From Fasciolopsis buskii (lineage: Eukaryota; Platyhelminthes; Trematoda; Plagiorchiida; Fasciolidae): 64,000 bases of DNA. A program made the position numbers and the translations under genes. Of this stretch, positions 46,622 through 58,595 are shown piece after piece; position 1 is the stretch's first letter, and every line of letters starts with the position of its first letter. The notes under the pieces were generated by a model that had not been told where the DNA came from, made no database searches, and worked only from the letters and a program-made list of their open reading frames with translations. Location: assembly GCA_008360955.1 (NCBI GenBank), contig LUCM01004676.1, positions 1-64,000 on the forward strand, read 5' to 3'.

Positions 46622-49600
46622 GTAAGTGAGTTTCGCAATCAGCCAATTTGTTCACGTCTGAGAAGTTTACAGGTGGAAACCCGTCCTCTCAACGGCGCCC
46701 TTATTCAAATCGCCCATGGATTGGGCGGTTGGATTTGTCCGAGGTGCCGCTGAACTCCTTGCGTAATCTCGGAGGAAACACTAATTCTCATCTTGGATCA
46801 TTGCTATTCAAAAGTTGCAATGAATGGCGGAATTCATCCTATGTTATGGAGGCAGCTGCGCTGATGGACGCATATTCGGCTGTTATCCTCAAGTTCAGTG
46901 GGAACACTTTAACGTGCCACAGCTAGTCTGGTGGACACTGACCCCCTGGAAATTAGTCTATTGTTAGCTTCTTTGTCTAGGGCCATTCCGACATAACAAA
47001 TTCCAATTTTCAGTTGCCTCGTTGTAATAAAACCAGTAGATTATAACCATCTTTGGAACCTTGACGAAGAGAGCCCCGAATCGGAATGTAGCCTTTTAGA
47101 AAGCGAGTGAAATCCATATATTATTCATGAATTGTCCGCATCTTGAGGTACTGGCTGCTCACCTCTGTCAGGTTCCCATATTCCAACAATCCATGTCAGT
47201 TAATTTTTCAGCGGAAGCGAATGACAGTTTTCTGACCTATCACCACGACCAATGGGACCCGAGTTGTATTGCTTCTTGTTGGACAGTAGCTGTGCAGGAG
47301 TAATATACCTCGTGATGATCCATAAAGAAGCTAGAGAATGAGTTACATGTGACATCCCCAGCACCGCCGCCACCTTTTGTTTTAGGGATATTCTGCAGCC
47401 TTTGCACATTCAATTGCGGTATGTTCCAGGCTAGCCGATGACCATTACCTGGTCCAATCTCCCTTTTTGGCAGATTTGCCCAGTTGGCACTGGCCAAATA
47501 TCAGTGCCACTGTTTGCTGGCCAGTCACGAAAGCCATGTCACGATAATTTTGTACTTCAGCAGCTGTTCTATAGGAGAACAGCTTGCAAGCAAATAGCCA
47601 CCATATTCTCAGGAGTGCCGCCGTTTGTCCTTGGGCGTTAATTCATGCAATGTGGTTCTGCTTTTCACCACTAACCGTAGCCTAATGGTCATTCCCCCCA
47701 TTTGCAACAGCCCTTCCCTGCTTTTCTCTGCAGCCGACAGCCGGCGTAAAACCGCCGATTCTGTGTATGCATATATTTACGTTAAGCATATACTTAGATG
47801 CCTTTCGTCCCATTTGGTGGGTCTCATTTTTATTTCATAGGGCGAGAGCTGTCTACGCTGTGTTGCTCTTACCGTGTCAGTAGGTGACAATGAGTAGTTC
47901 AGTCTCTGTATGGCAGTCGATGATGTCCTCGTATGTAGCTGATTCACATAAGGCCCCATGAAATAAACCACATTTTGCAAACACCATTGAACCAACCAAC
48001 TTGAGAATGGTGATCACTGTGGCCAATTAACAATGGCGATAAAGAAAGTAATTTCCCACAGCATGTCCTTGACCGCTGTATGAATCCAGTAGTTCCCATT
48101 ATCTCGGTAACAGGGCATTGTGACCTCAACACAACTGTTTATCTGCGTAATTGCTAAAAAAAAGCTGACTGCGTTGTCCATATTGTTTTGTGTATTGCTA
48201 ATAGCAGAATATTACATTTATCTCCACTACCACTGACAAAATCAAAATTATGAGGGAACCATAGTCAGATTAATTAAGGTTATAATGAGATCCACTGGCT
48301 TATATGGAATATGCATTATTTCAATTTGGATACTGTGCCTTCCTCTCTGTTGTGTTCCAATCGTTTGGTGTATGCAACGTAAAATTACTCAAGCAATCTC
48401 GCATTGCAAGTTTATAAATCATTTCTGATGATCTCCCACGCCGCACATTAGATGTTAGGCAAAAGCAGAAACTGGCAATTTACCGTCAGCCTAGAATCCC
48501 GGTCATGGTTTATGATGAAATTTTTCCCTTTTCTCACATCCAGTGGAAACTAGCTGTGCTGTCTCTGTGTCTGGTCCGCGTGACACTGCACACTATAGCT
48601 TCCTTGCAATTCACACAAACCAAACAGAAACAGGTATTACTGGAATTCCAGAAAAAACAGGACTAAAGATACTGATTATTATCGATTCGAAGATTGTCAG
48701 TCAATCATACTATTTGAATATATAAAAATGAACTTATATACATTTATGCATATGTGTTTACATGTATAAATGTATACATATATAAATATATATATATATA
48801 TATATAAATGCTTATGCCTCTAGTGATATGCGAATCAGCTGCAGACAAATTTTAATAAGTTTTCCAATTGCTGCATATTTCACACGATAGGGTTTCTGAT
48901 GCTCGAGTGGGATCGATTCCATTATGTTTTCTTCTTTCCAGTCAGGCTGCTACTGCAAGTAAACACTATAGAAATACACTGAATATAATGAACAAAATAA
49001 AGCCTAACATTTGACTAGTTTTTAGTTACTGTTTGCATGCTGGCAGGTCATTATGCAAGGTATTAGATGGATCCGGTAGATCACCAAAATAATATTTTTG
49101 GAATTCAATGGTACAATGCTGAAAAATGTCGTTTTTACGTAATCCAGTGGAAATGTCATACGATCACAGTAGGTTAGTGTTTATTGTAGCACCTAACTGT
49201 GTGGGAGTTTCACATTCGTGGGCTGAATATAGTTAATGATCGGAGCCTCAACAGTGAGAGAACTAAAATCCTAATTTTCATAAAATGCCTCATTCAGAAG
49301 GAGTCACGTAGGGAAATTTATTTCAGGAGCACATAATTTTTTCCTTTGAGCCTATTCACTGATTCAGAAATCTCACGTACTTTCTGGAGTTGCGGTCTCT
49401 GTTATGTAATTCTTAACTCAGTTTGTATTTTGAACTAAGATGTAGACGTTATTGGTCTGCTACTGAATTGCACTGTAAGTAGGTACGATTCATCCACCAA
49501 ACTTTTGGATGTTGGTCGACGTATGTCTCGTTTCTAGCCCAGAACTAATTTTTATGGATAAATAAGTATTGTTATAGATTATCTTTTTATTTTCTACGTG

Positions 49601-51536
49601 GGCGATCACTCTTCTGTGCCCATTAGTTTAGTTCATCGTTTGAATATCATGGTCCAATCCGCGGGGTAACTTGGTGGTGGTATACTTATCCAATGTTATG
49701 TTCCCATAGATTTTTCAAGCTATTCGCATGTCAATATATAACCACTTCCAGGTTACTGTTTAGCAGGGGTTTGAAAATATCAGCTGTTTCCTGTATTTGC
49801 TTGTTTTTTATATCGCAGGGCTTATTGCTTACTAGAAGATTGCGGGAAGTTGCAGTGTGTTAAATAATGAGAACCCAATTGAATCAGCTTCAGACGGTAA
49901 ACGGTAACCACTGGTTGGGCAAATATTTTGTGCTCGTGGAATACGAATCCATCACACCATAATGTTTGCACCTTCCTAGTAACGTTATAGCCCACATTCG
50001 TCCAAGGCATGAAAATTCTTGACAGAAATAATCACTTATGACTCAAGTTAGTGGTTGAAATAGTTTCATGAAACTTGCAATATAACTGCATTAACAGTTC
50101 TTAGGGACCAAACTGGTAAAATGTAGAAAAGATCTTGCCCTTAATGGTCGCTTAGAAAAGTCTGAGATGTGGACAATTTTGGTGAACAATGTTCAGAATT
50201 AATAGCATTCACTTGTCGATCATACGTAATTTGCATGATTTTGAACCTTGTGAATTGGTTCGATATCAAAACATTAGTACCATTTGGACGGACATGCCAG
50301 TCCAGAGATTTAGAAGTGTGAAGTTGACCAGATAACTCGGAGTTTGTGCATGAAATGTGGAGTCCGACGGGCAGTCATCCAAGTACACACTAATAAATTT
50401 GCCAATTCACTCCGAGACCAATCCATGTTAGTGGCTGGATTTCGTATCGCCTACAAGTTAAGTCAAGTAGAACGACGTATTTCTCCAAGCATAATGCGCA
50501 AATTACCAGCTTAATTAGGATAAGACTAATCAATCTAATACCCAGCCAAATGTATGGGCAAACTGGAAACTTATGAGTAGGATCAAACTTTTATGAGTCT
50601 GTAATCCTTGAGTCCATTGGTTCTATGATCAGAGACAACGAGAAGATCAACATATGGCATCAGTAATGATCAAAAGTAGGATATCAAATACAACTTTGGT
50701 TCGAGCATTAAAAACCTCTTGCGAATCTGAGATGATATAATTAGGTAATTTTGGTATTATCTAGGCTGTAATAAAAGTATCAAATTGGATTCTCAGTATG
50801 CTGTCCTTATCAAACTTGTTTCTACTTTTTGCATTTTTGCTTTATTCTTCTTTTCCTCCCGGGCTTCAAAAATACTGGACACCACCCCTCTTTCTATCTC
50901 TTCACTCCGCTACATTTTCATCCCCAATAAATTATGAACATTAGGCTGTTTTATACTCGCTAAATTTATATGCTGCAGTATGTCTTGTGATAGCTTTACA
51001 TGCAAAAACGTCCTTTCTTGATTAGACCAACAAATTCAAACTAATGAACGCCAATGTGTTTGAGGGGTTAGCGGAGACTATCATTAAAGTAGGCGGGACA
51101 TCGTTTGTAATTACTTGGCGGTGTGATTTATTCTGAAGAATGATAGGAAAATTGGTGAATTTATTGCACCCCTTAATACATCATTCCATCGTATTGAACG
51201 ATACTAAATATCCTCCGACGTAATTGCGGTGGTTCTGATAATTTCGTTTAGATAAGTTATCATCAGCTTCACCTGCACATGTAGACATTCATTTCTGGAC
51301 AAGTGGCATTTGTTACACCTGAGCGTTGATGTTGAGATGCGACGTGTTGTTGGCTTGACTAGTTTCATTCAATTTGCAACACACTTGGCGGTGCACTCTG
51401 GGATGGAAGTCGATCAAAAAACAAAAACACATCGCTGCAGCTCAGAAACCATCAGGTTAAAGAGTAAATGCCTCTAACAGGCAACCTGAATGTAAAAAAG
51501 GAAAGTCCTGTCTCCTCAAAGGAGAAATGCCAGTAG
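46622..51536. other. No confirmed gene
   Basis: An open 30-codon segment at 48544-48633 has an acceptor (ttttctcacatccag) and donor-like end (CAG|gtatta) but is too short to trust. The block 47430-48130 looks repeat-like. A TA-rich run lies at 48767-48807. Confidence 0.35.
48767..48807. repeat. TA-rich microsatellite
   Basis: A TA run interrupted by a few non-TA bases. Confidence 0.9.
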
Positions 51537-51653
51537 TCGACAAAAGACGTTTGGCTACACGAATCAGACAATATGAGCATGCTTAAGATAAAACACCTAT
51601 TTAGAGAAATGTTCGAAAAGGAAAAGTCTTTAGAAATGAAAGCCACGGTTCTT
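51537..51653 (+). CDS. Candidate exon of an unidentified plus-strand gene
   Basis: Thirty-nine codons open in phase 0 at both ends (STKDVWLHESDN, then LFREMFEKEKSLEMKATVL), between cagtag and the donor CTT|gtaaga. The lysine/glutamate-rich half would form an amphipathic or coiled helix. It could belong with the segment at 46457-46621, but no homology supports this and the acceptor is weak. Confidence 0.2.
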
Positions 51654-54600
51654 GTAAGAGAGCAAATCAATTATCTTACAAGACTAAAACACGTCTCCTT
51701 TGAGCCAAAACTGTCCTGAAAACGCTAGTTATTAATGACTCCCTCCACAGCTGTCTATGCTGTTGGATTCTAATCTAATGGAAATACCGGTGATTACCTG
51801 AAAAAAATGTTTGTGCAGCTGGGAGACGTGCAAATTCTTTCTAGTTTAAAAATGCCTGAGAAACGTTAAGAACGACATGCCGGCAGATATGGAATTTTAC
51901 CACGAGAAGTTGACGCTTTTCTTGCTTCAAGAACCGGCAATATGATGCAATGACTCAAAAGCCAACGGCTGTGGTATAACCATTTATTATATTCTTGTTA
52001 TTATTGCTTTTCATGATCATTTCCACTTCCGTTATTGAAACTAAAAAGCAGTTAGACCGAAACCGAAAGAGTAATTACATTCGCACAGAACGGGGAGCCT
52101 TTTGTCAGTTTATATTTAGACGCTACTCAAGAGAGAGTTGGCGAATATTTGCGTCTTTAAATGAGACATCACATTAGCAAGTAATTTGTTAGAAAGGAAC
52201 AGCCTAAAATGTATTAAAATGGCTATGCAAAATAATATTTTCTAGGGCTCGAGTAAGCAAACGTAGGTATCCCGAATGGCATTAGAACATTTCCTCTGGA
52301 CAAACTGCGGGCCAAAAGACTGCTGCCAAACAATAATTTAAAAAATCGGTTTGCTGAAGAAAACTGAAAAGGACGTTCAAGTAGAGTGCATAGCCATACT
52401 GCAATAAGCTTAAAGTTCTTTCGTTCGACGCGCATGTAGACAACGTGCAAATGACGAAAAGATGACCTCTGCGTCGAATGACGCTAACAAGCTATCACGA
52501 AAGATTGGGATGAATGAAGTCCTAAGTTACTTTCCGACGTCCCGATAATGCAGTTGAACATACGGCTACCTGTTTTACTTTGTCCGACTCTAATTTGGAG
52601 CTCCGCGAATGCTTGTTTTAGGTTATATTGTTGATGAACAAAATCTCTCCTTAATGTGAGTTGAAACTAGGACATGCTTGTGACCGAAATACGTTCCTAG
52701 CTTATTCATATGTTCTTCAGCAATAACCTCAATGTTGATTTACGTTTAGATGGCTCCGATTAGGTGTCTTGCATTAGCATATTTTGTTAAAACAAACGTG
52801 GAACGCTTTGATTTTTATTGATTTGTTGCATTATTTAGTGGGCCATAATGAGCATATTTTTTAATAAGACGTGGCAAAAGAGACGAGTCATTAGCAGAGT
52901 AAAACGTTCTTCTTAGTCCTGGAGATAATACTACTTACAGTGCAGCTTGCGGATATACGGGAACAAAAATTAGCGTTTACGAGAAGATAAACTCCATTTG
53001 TGATGAATCACACAACTGATCCTTCAAAGGGCAAATCTTTTAACTATTTGACAGAAAAATTTCGACCTAAACTACTGTGGACAAAGAAGAAATGGTATCA
53101 AACAGAAAACTGATGTCATTGAACCTGGCCAAACCAGACTTTCGGGCAATGTCAGTAAAACCAGTGGAACCGTGTACAGCATTCAAATAGTTTATCGTTT
53201 GAATGAAAAGGGGGAAGTAGTGGAGAACCCAAGTGATAATATCATCCCACCAACTGAATGTCTACACAGTCGAGAGATAACAACTAAGCTTCGTGTGAAA
53301 CCAATGAACGTAGTTAGTGTGACGCAATGAACCGGTAAGTGTCAGCGAAAACCGATGAAACAGTAAGATTTCAGGTACTGCCTTCTTTTTCAGTCACATT
53401 TGAAAGTACTGAATTTGAATTTCACTTATACTGATTTACATATTCCCAGATCATCATTGAAAAGGTGCCCAATCGGTTGATCAGCACAAAACAAAGAGCG
53501 ATTCCGAACGTACCACTAAATAAATATTCCGTTGTGATGCTTTGAGAATCGTCCATTAAATCTGTTCAAATTTCCTGATAAATTTTGCACGTAAAACTGG
53601 CTGGAAAGAAGAATGTCTTTGGCTGTCCGTGGCTACTGCAATTCAATCAGACCGCACGAATTTTACTGGGAAGTAACAGTCTTCTATTTGATCGAAGATA
53701 TTCCAATGAGACCTGGAGCATCATTATATACATGAAGATATTTGCTACATAACAGAAATTCTGAAAGGACGATGAAATCATATGACAAGCTAAGGTTTTT
53801 AGAGATCGAGAATATTTTGACTGGACGCAATGGAAACATTGATTACCAACTTATTCAGACCAAATTTTCTACTCAAAGGTACTGAATTTCTTCCAACTTC
53901 TAATTGCATCTGTCACTGACCTCTTTCATTCCCACAGGGAACAAAATTTGGTTCCAAAATACCTCAAATGATTGTTCTTTTTCCTATACCAGTTCACCCA
54001 TTTAGACAGCAATTATAAACTATGATTCTGTATCCAGAATGAAAAGAATGTACATCATTCAAGGATAGCCGACTGTCCATCTAAATCATTTGTCTGTCTT
54101 GGTACCGCCTGGTTTACGAAAGGTCGGTATCACTGCAAATTACTAATGTCATCTGGTTCCCATAAACCCATGCAACAATAGTTTGTTTGGTGTTTTTTAT
54201 CCATTAATCGATTATATCACGTGCGGTCTCATTGATGTATGATATGGCTGCCACACTTCCATCATAAATTGCTTTTCTAATGCCTGCAGTGTTAAACTAA
54301 TCTGATCCTCTGTAGCTCTTATCCCCTTACAGCTCGTTTGTTTGGCAGTTTCAGTGAACTTATGTTGAGGATACGATTAATATCATTACCAGAGAAACAC
54401 AATTGCGTGCACATTGTTTGAGCTACATTCAACACCATCTACAAAACATAGAATATGTTTCTGCTCAACCCCCGTTTTTAATATCATTAAAGCGATTCCA
54501 ACTTATTTACTCTCCCACACGGTCGCAGTCCCTATGCATCAAGTGAGTTTCTCGGTTGCTTGAACTTCACTGTAATATCCTGGTTCTTCGCTATTTGCAT

Positions 54601-55224
54601 TTACAATTTCGTATACTGATATCTTTGTTTTCTTGACAGCTTACTGTCAATTTGTAAGCAGCGCGATTTTTCTCTGCATCTGACCAGACTCGACCTCTGA
54701 ACATCTGTTTATCATAACCTTTCATTCCACCTATAAAACAGCATTGAGGTTGTAAATCAGCAGAACTCTAGACAATATGAATTTTGAATTTAGGAACACT
54801 TATGACTCCGAACGAAGTCGGAGTTGCGTAATGTCTTCATTTCCGTTTGGAGGAATATCGTGGGCAACAACTGGAAAGTCCGATAATGACTACTAAAAAC
54901 AGTCTACTGGTTCGTAGTTTCATAATTTATTCCACATGATGGTCAGACCACTGTAACCATTCTTGAAGCCGCTATTTGCCTCGCCGAACAGCGTACACCA
55001 AGAAGCCGATCTGCAAGCATGACTAATGTAAGTCTCAGTCACCTAAACCTAGACGGATTCAGTGGCTCCGCTAATAATTGAGTTTTGTCTTTCAGCAATA
55101 TGCTTTTATATTCAAAGCTGTTGATAGATTTTTTAATCTTTTACTTCCTTTATTGACGAAATAACAGTGTAGATCAGTTTTCAGGGAGAGGAACGCAGCC
55201 AACAAAGGGTTCCCAAGTAGGGAA
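51654..55224. other. No confirmed gene; further open segments
   Basis: A 92-codon frame at 53055-53330 follows a usable acceptor (aactatttgacag) and contains GTVYSIQIVYRLNEKGEV, ending in TGA just before aaccg|gtaagt. A 27-codon segment at 54947-55027 ends at AAT|gtaagt. Both are within what chance produces, so they are only noted. Confidence 0.3.
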
Positions 55225-55310
55225 GTTGACGGGCGGTGGGAGGATTCGAGCTCGCGACCTCCACATTCAAACGGCGCGACTTTATCCGCTTGGGCGCGGT
55301 CGGCCAAGCA
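55225..55310 (-). repeat. tRNA-derived SINE head (candidate)
   Basis: The minus strand has ACCGCGCCCAAGCGGATAAA (55300-55281, A-box-like) and GAGCTCGAATCCTCC (55253-55239, a good B box). The block is clearly GC-richer than its surroundings. Confidence 0.5.
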
Positions 55311-58300
55311 AATGTTGAAAATAAACTGTTTTTATAGAAAACTCTTCCCCATGGCTTCCGTTTCTGATGCAGGACTGATACCTAAGTACACTGGCTCAGT
55401 GGGTAGTATAACTCAAAGATCAAACATGAGAGTGAGCCAAGTGAACTAATGGGTCAGTAGATCTTTTCAGTGTTGCAGAAGATAATTTCCAGAACGACTA
55501 ATCAAGCCTCGGGATTGTGATTACCAACTGCCAAGCAAACTTTTTAGATTAACACTTCTAATAGCAAGGTACCGGTTGTAATTACTGTCGGTGACCTTAG
55601 CTTTTTCCAGTCCTGCATACCCTTATCCACGGTTGAAAACGATTATTAATCAGACCACTGGCCAGGTGGAGGCTTGAGGATTTATGTTTCTCGCCAACTG
55701 AGGGGTGCTGAGTTACGGATCTGCAAGCAGCCAGCAAGGCAACTTATGTCCGTGATGCCCACGTTTTGTGGGACCCTTATGACGTAGAATCCTATGTGAT
55801 GTTCGCTAAATGGAGCAAGGCTTCTTTGGACTACTTGCAGTCTGCTGATAACCACGTTGTCGGCTGAAAGCAGTAGTATAGGTAAGTTTGATTTTTATGT
55901 TGGTAGGACCACAAACTAGGAGCATAAAAGGTAACTTGAAAATGGGTTGAAGTGAGTTGGCAGATCTGTCTGGGATTGATCGGCAATCGTCGCTGAACCC
56001 ATGCGCCGGTGACCAAATGCAATGATGTAAAACTGAAGTCAAAACTTTGAAGGTGCACTGGAATACCAAGCAACCCGACGCAGTATTCTTGCGGAAAAAT
56101 CATTGTTTACCAGAAAAAAAACCTGAATGAGTCAATCCCCACTTTTTACTTGACAAATAGGAATAGCCATTGGGCCGTTGATGTCTTTTACCTTTCCCAA
56201 ATAGCTAACTTGAGCTTTGATACCACCAGTGTCAACCGCAGCGTCACTCACCTACATGCCTCAAGGTGATCAAGACAAGTCCCTGTACTCTTTGTTCTTA
56301 TTCCAATATGTGTATTCAGCGGACAGGGACAAGTACAAAGAATAAACTTAATCCTTTCCGTGTTGACAAGCATATAACCATTCGGTTGAGCGACATATAG
56401 ACGGTTGACAGGCACGTTTAACTTTAGGCTCTTGTGTTTACGGTGATTCTGACGCCGACATCAATAAACGCACTTGCAACAGTACCCCTGACAAGTGATG
56501 AATTACTGGAGAGGCCCAGATTGATCATGGGCTATCAACGATAACTACTGAAGTGGAGAGGTAGAATGAATGTTCCGGAAATGTAGCTTGCATCTATTGA
56601 AAGAGCTTTTAAGAATTTTATCAGCCATAATGTACTGTCCGCATTTTGTATAAAGTTCACAATTTGGATGCAGCCGACCAAAGAAAATAGTAAGATATAA
56701 CGGTGCATTTAGGTTTTCCCCTGGTTTTTATTTCCGCTATCTTCGAACAAATCTCCGAACCGCAGTAATTCGTGGGGTCTTACATAGTTGCAAAAGTGGG
56801 ATAACGGAACATATCAACCTTCTAAAAGAGCGGCAGTTGTCAGCATTTGGACAGTCAGTGATTTGCAATTCTCAACACGTAATAGGGTTATTTATCTTAA
56901 AATTCCTAACTTAAACCTTCGAATCAAAATTTTTTCCCACAATGTTTGGACTCTGCACGAGAATGTGATCAAATCATCCGTGTGGATGATCTTTCAGGTC
57001 TGTCATCCAAGATCTCGTTGGTGTTCCGATTTCTTGTTGGTTCAGTACTTTCCGTTCATGCAACCAAACAAGGAACCAGATTTTGCTCGGTGATATGATT
57101 CTTTATTACTGGGTTTTGCCTGGCCGTTACCAATAGGCGAGCCAAATACGATTAGATCTTCAATTTGATAAATCCATCTGGTGTACCTATTTGGGCCAAT
57201 GTGGCACGTAAGCCATGCTGCCACACGATTACGAAGTTTCGTTTTTCTTTCTTCTGTTTATCCGACTGGTATTCTGACCAAATGCTTTGCTAACCGCTGG
57301 GTTGCGGTGGTCGTCTGAAGCAGCGGGGAGTTGCCTTCGGAAGCGGTTTTCTCATCAAGAGACGAAAAGGGTCAAAATAAATTACCCGGGGTGAAGGAAT
57401 TTAACCCAGCAGGCTGAAATCTTGTTCTAATAAGGCTTTTTATTAACTTATATTTGTCGAGCTTTTGACTGGAAATTTAAAGGTTGCAATTTATTTGCGA
57501 CCGCGGTGACTGTACTGAATGAATTATATTGAAACTGAATTCATCCCACCTTGGATAGTATTATTTCGGAATCGACGTCCAGTAAGTTTTTTACGGAAAT
57601 TTGCACTAATTAGTTGCTTGCTTCCAAGCAGGTCTACTCCCCAAGTCAACAACTAATGCTAATATAACCTTGGAGCATTATGTCGAATAAACCGTCATTC
57701 TGAATTGCGAATAAAAGTGGTCTTCTTCAGCTTGATGTCACGTATAACGGTTCTGTTGATGTGTACTTGATGGTTTTTATTAGAATAGCCCCTTTGGCTG
57801 GTGCCAATGAAGAATGGGCTATGAACACCACGCCATGAATCAATTTAATGTAAACCTAGGCTTTACGACTCCTAAGTCAGTGGGTAAACGTTAAATTCTC
57901 AAGGAACGACTGCATTGTGAATTTGCATTCTTATCATGAATGGAAGCGCGTCGTGTTAAAATGTTTTCCAGTCATAATGTTAGACAAAAATACCTTTTGG
58001 AGAATGTAAAAGCCCCTTATGGCATAGCATGCCAAATTAAATCAAACTTCGGATTCGACAGCTGATGCCGAATAAGCATCAGTTATGAAAGCAAACAAGT
58101 TGCCATTTTATTTCGTCTACCTAGCAATTTCCAAAGGTGAGATGGTTTCAGCATTTGTGCTAAATATTTCTAATCCCTAACTAGTATTGATTTGTTTTGT
58201 GCTGCCACGTCAAGAAACATGCTGGCAACTGAGTGAAGATCCTCTAAACACCAGGCCAGTCATATTAGCTTGCTGAGATTCTGACTGCAGTTCTGGCAGC

Positions 58301-58323
58301 CAAATGTAAATATGCATATGCAA
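55311..58323. other. No recognisable gene
   Basis: A short frame at about 56795 (ITEHINLLKERQLSAFGQS) has a retroelement flavour but is not enough to classify. A 41-base open segment at 55841-55881 is bounded by ttgcag and gtaagt. Confidence 0.35.
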
Positions 58324-58595
58324 TTAATCACTGTTTGTAATCCCAAGGTTCCCGCCATATGGTTCGTCCTTTTGTTCTTTCTGGGTGACCCTGAGATAAA
58401 AAAGGTTAACATCTGATGTTTCGGCACTAAAATTCAGGAGGGCAAATATGGTCAATTTAATTTCTACCGTTGACTGAATTTCAGCAAGATTTGTTCGACA
58501 TCTTTGAATAATTGCTATAGTCCATTTCAGTATTTTTGTAGTCTGGAGTACTTGCAGAATGTCGTGACTTTCCTGCGGCTGCTTATTCCCAAATC
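58324..58595 (-). CDS. Candidate terminal exon of an unidentified minus-strand gene
   Basis: The acceptor gattgaatttag is followed by 90 open codons to a TAA (GFGNKQPQESHDILQVLQTT, then ILKWTIAIIQRCRTNLAEIQ, ending GNLGITNSD). A second minus-strand open segment just upstream (about 59120-59036, ending CAGTCT|gtaagt) would be a neighbouring exon, but its phase (0) does not match the phase (1) needed here. The composition is helical and protein-like; I do not recognise the family. Confidence 0.22.
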
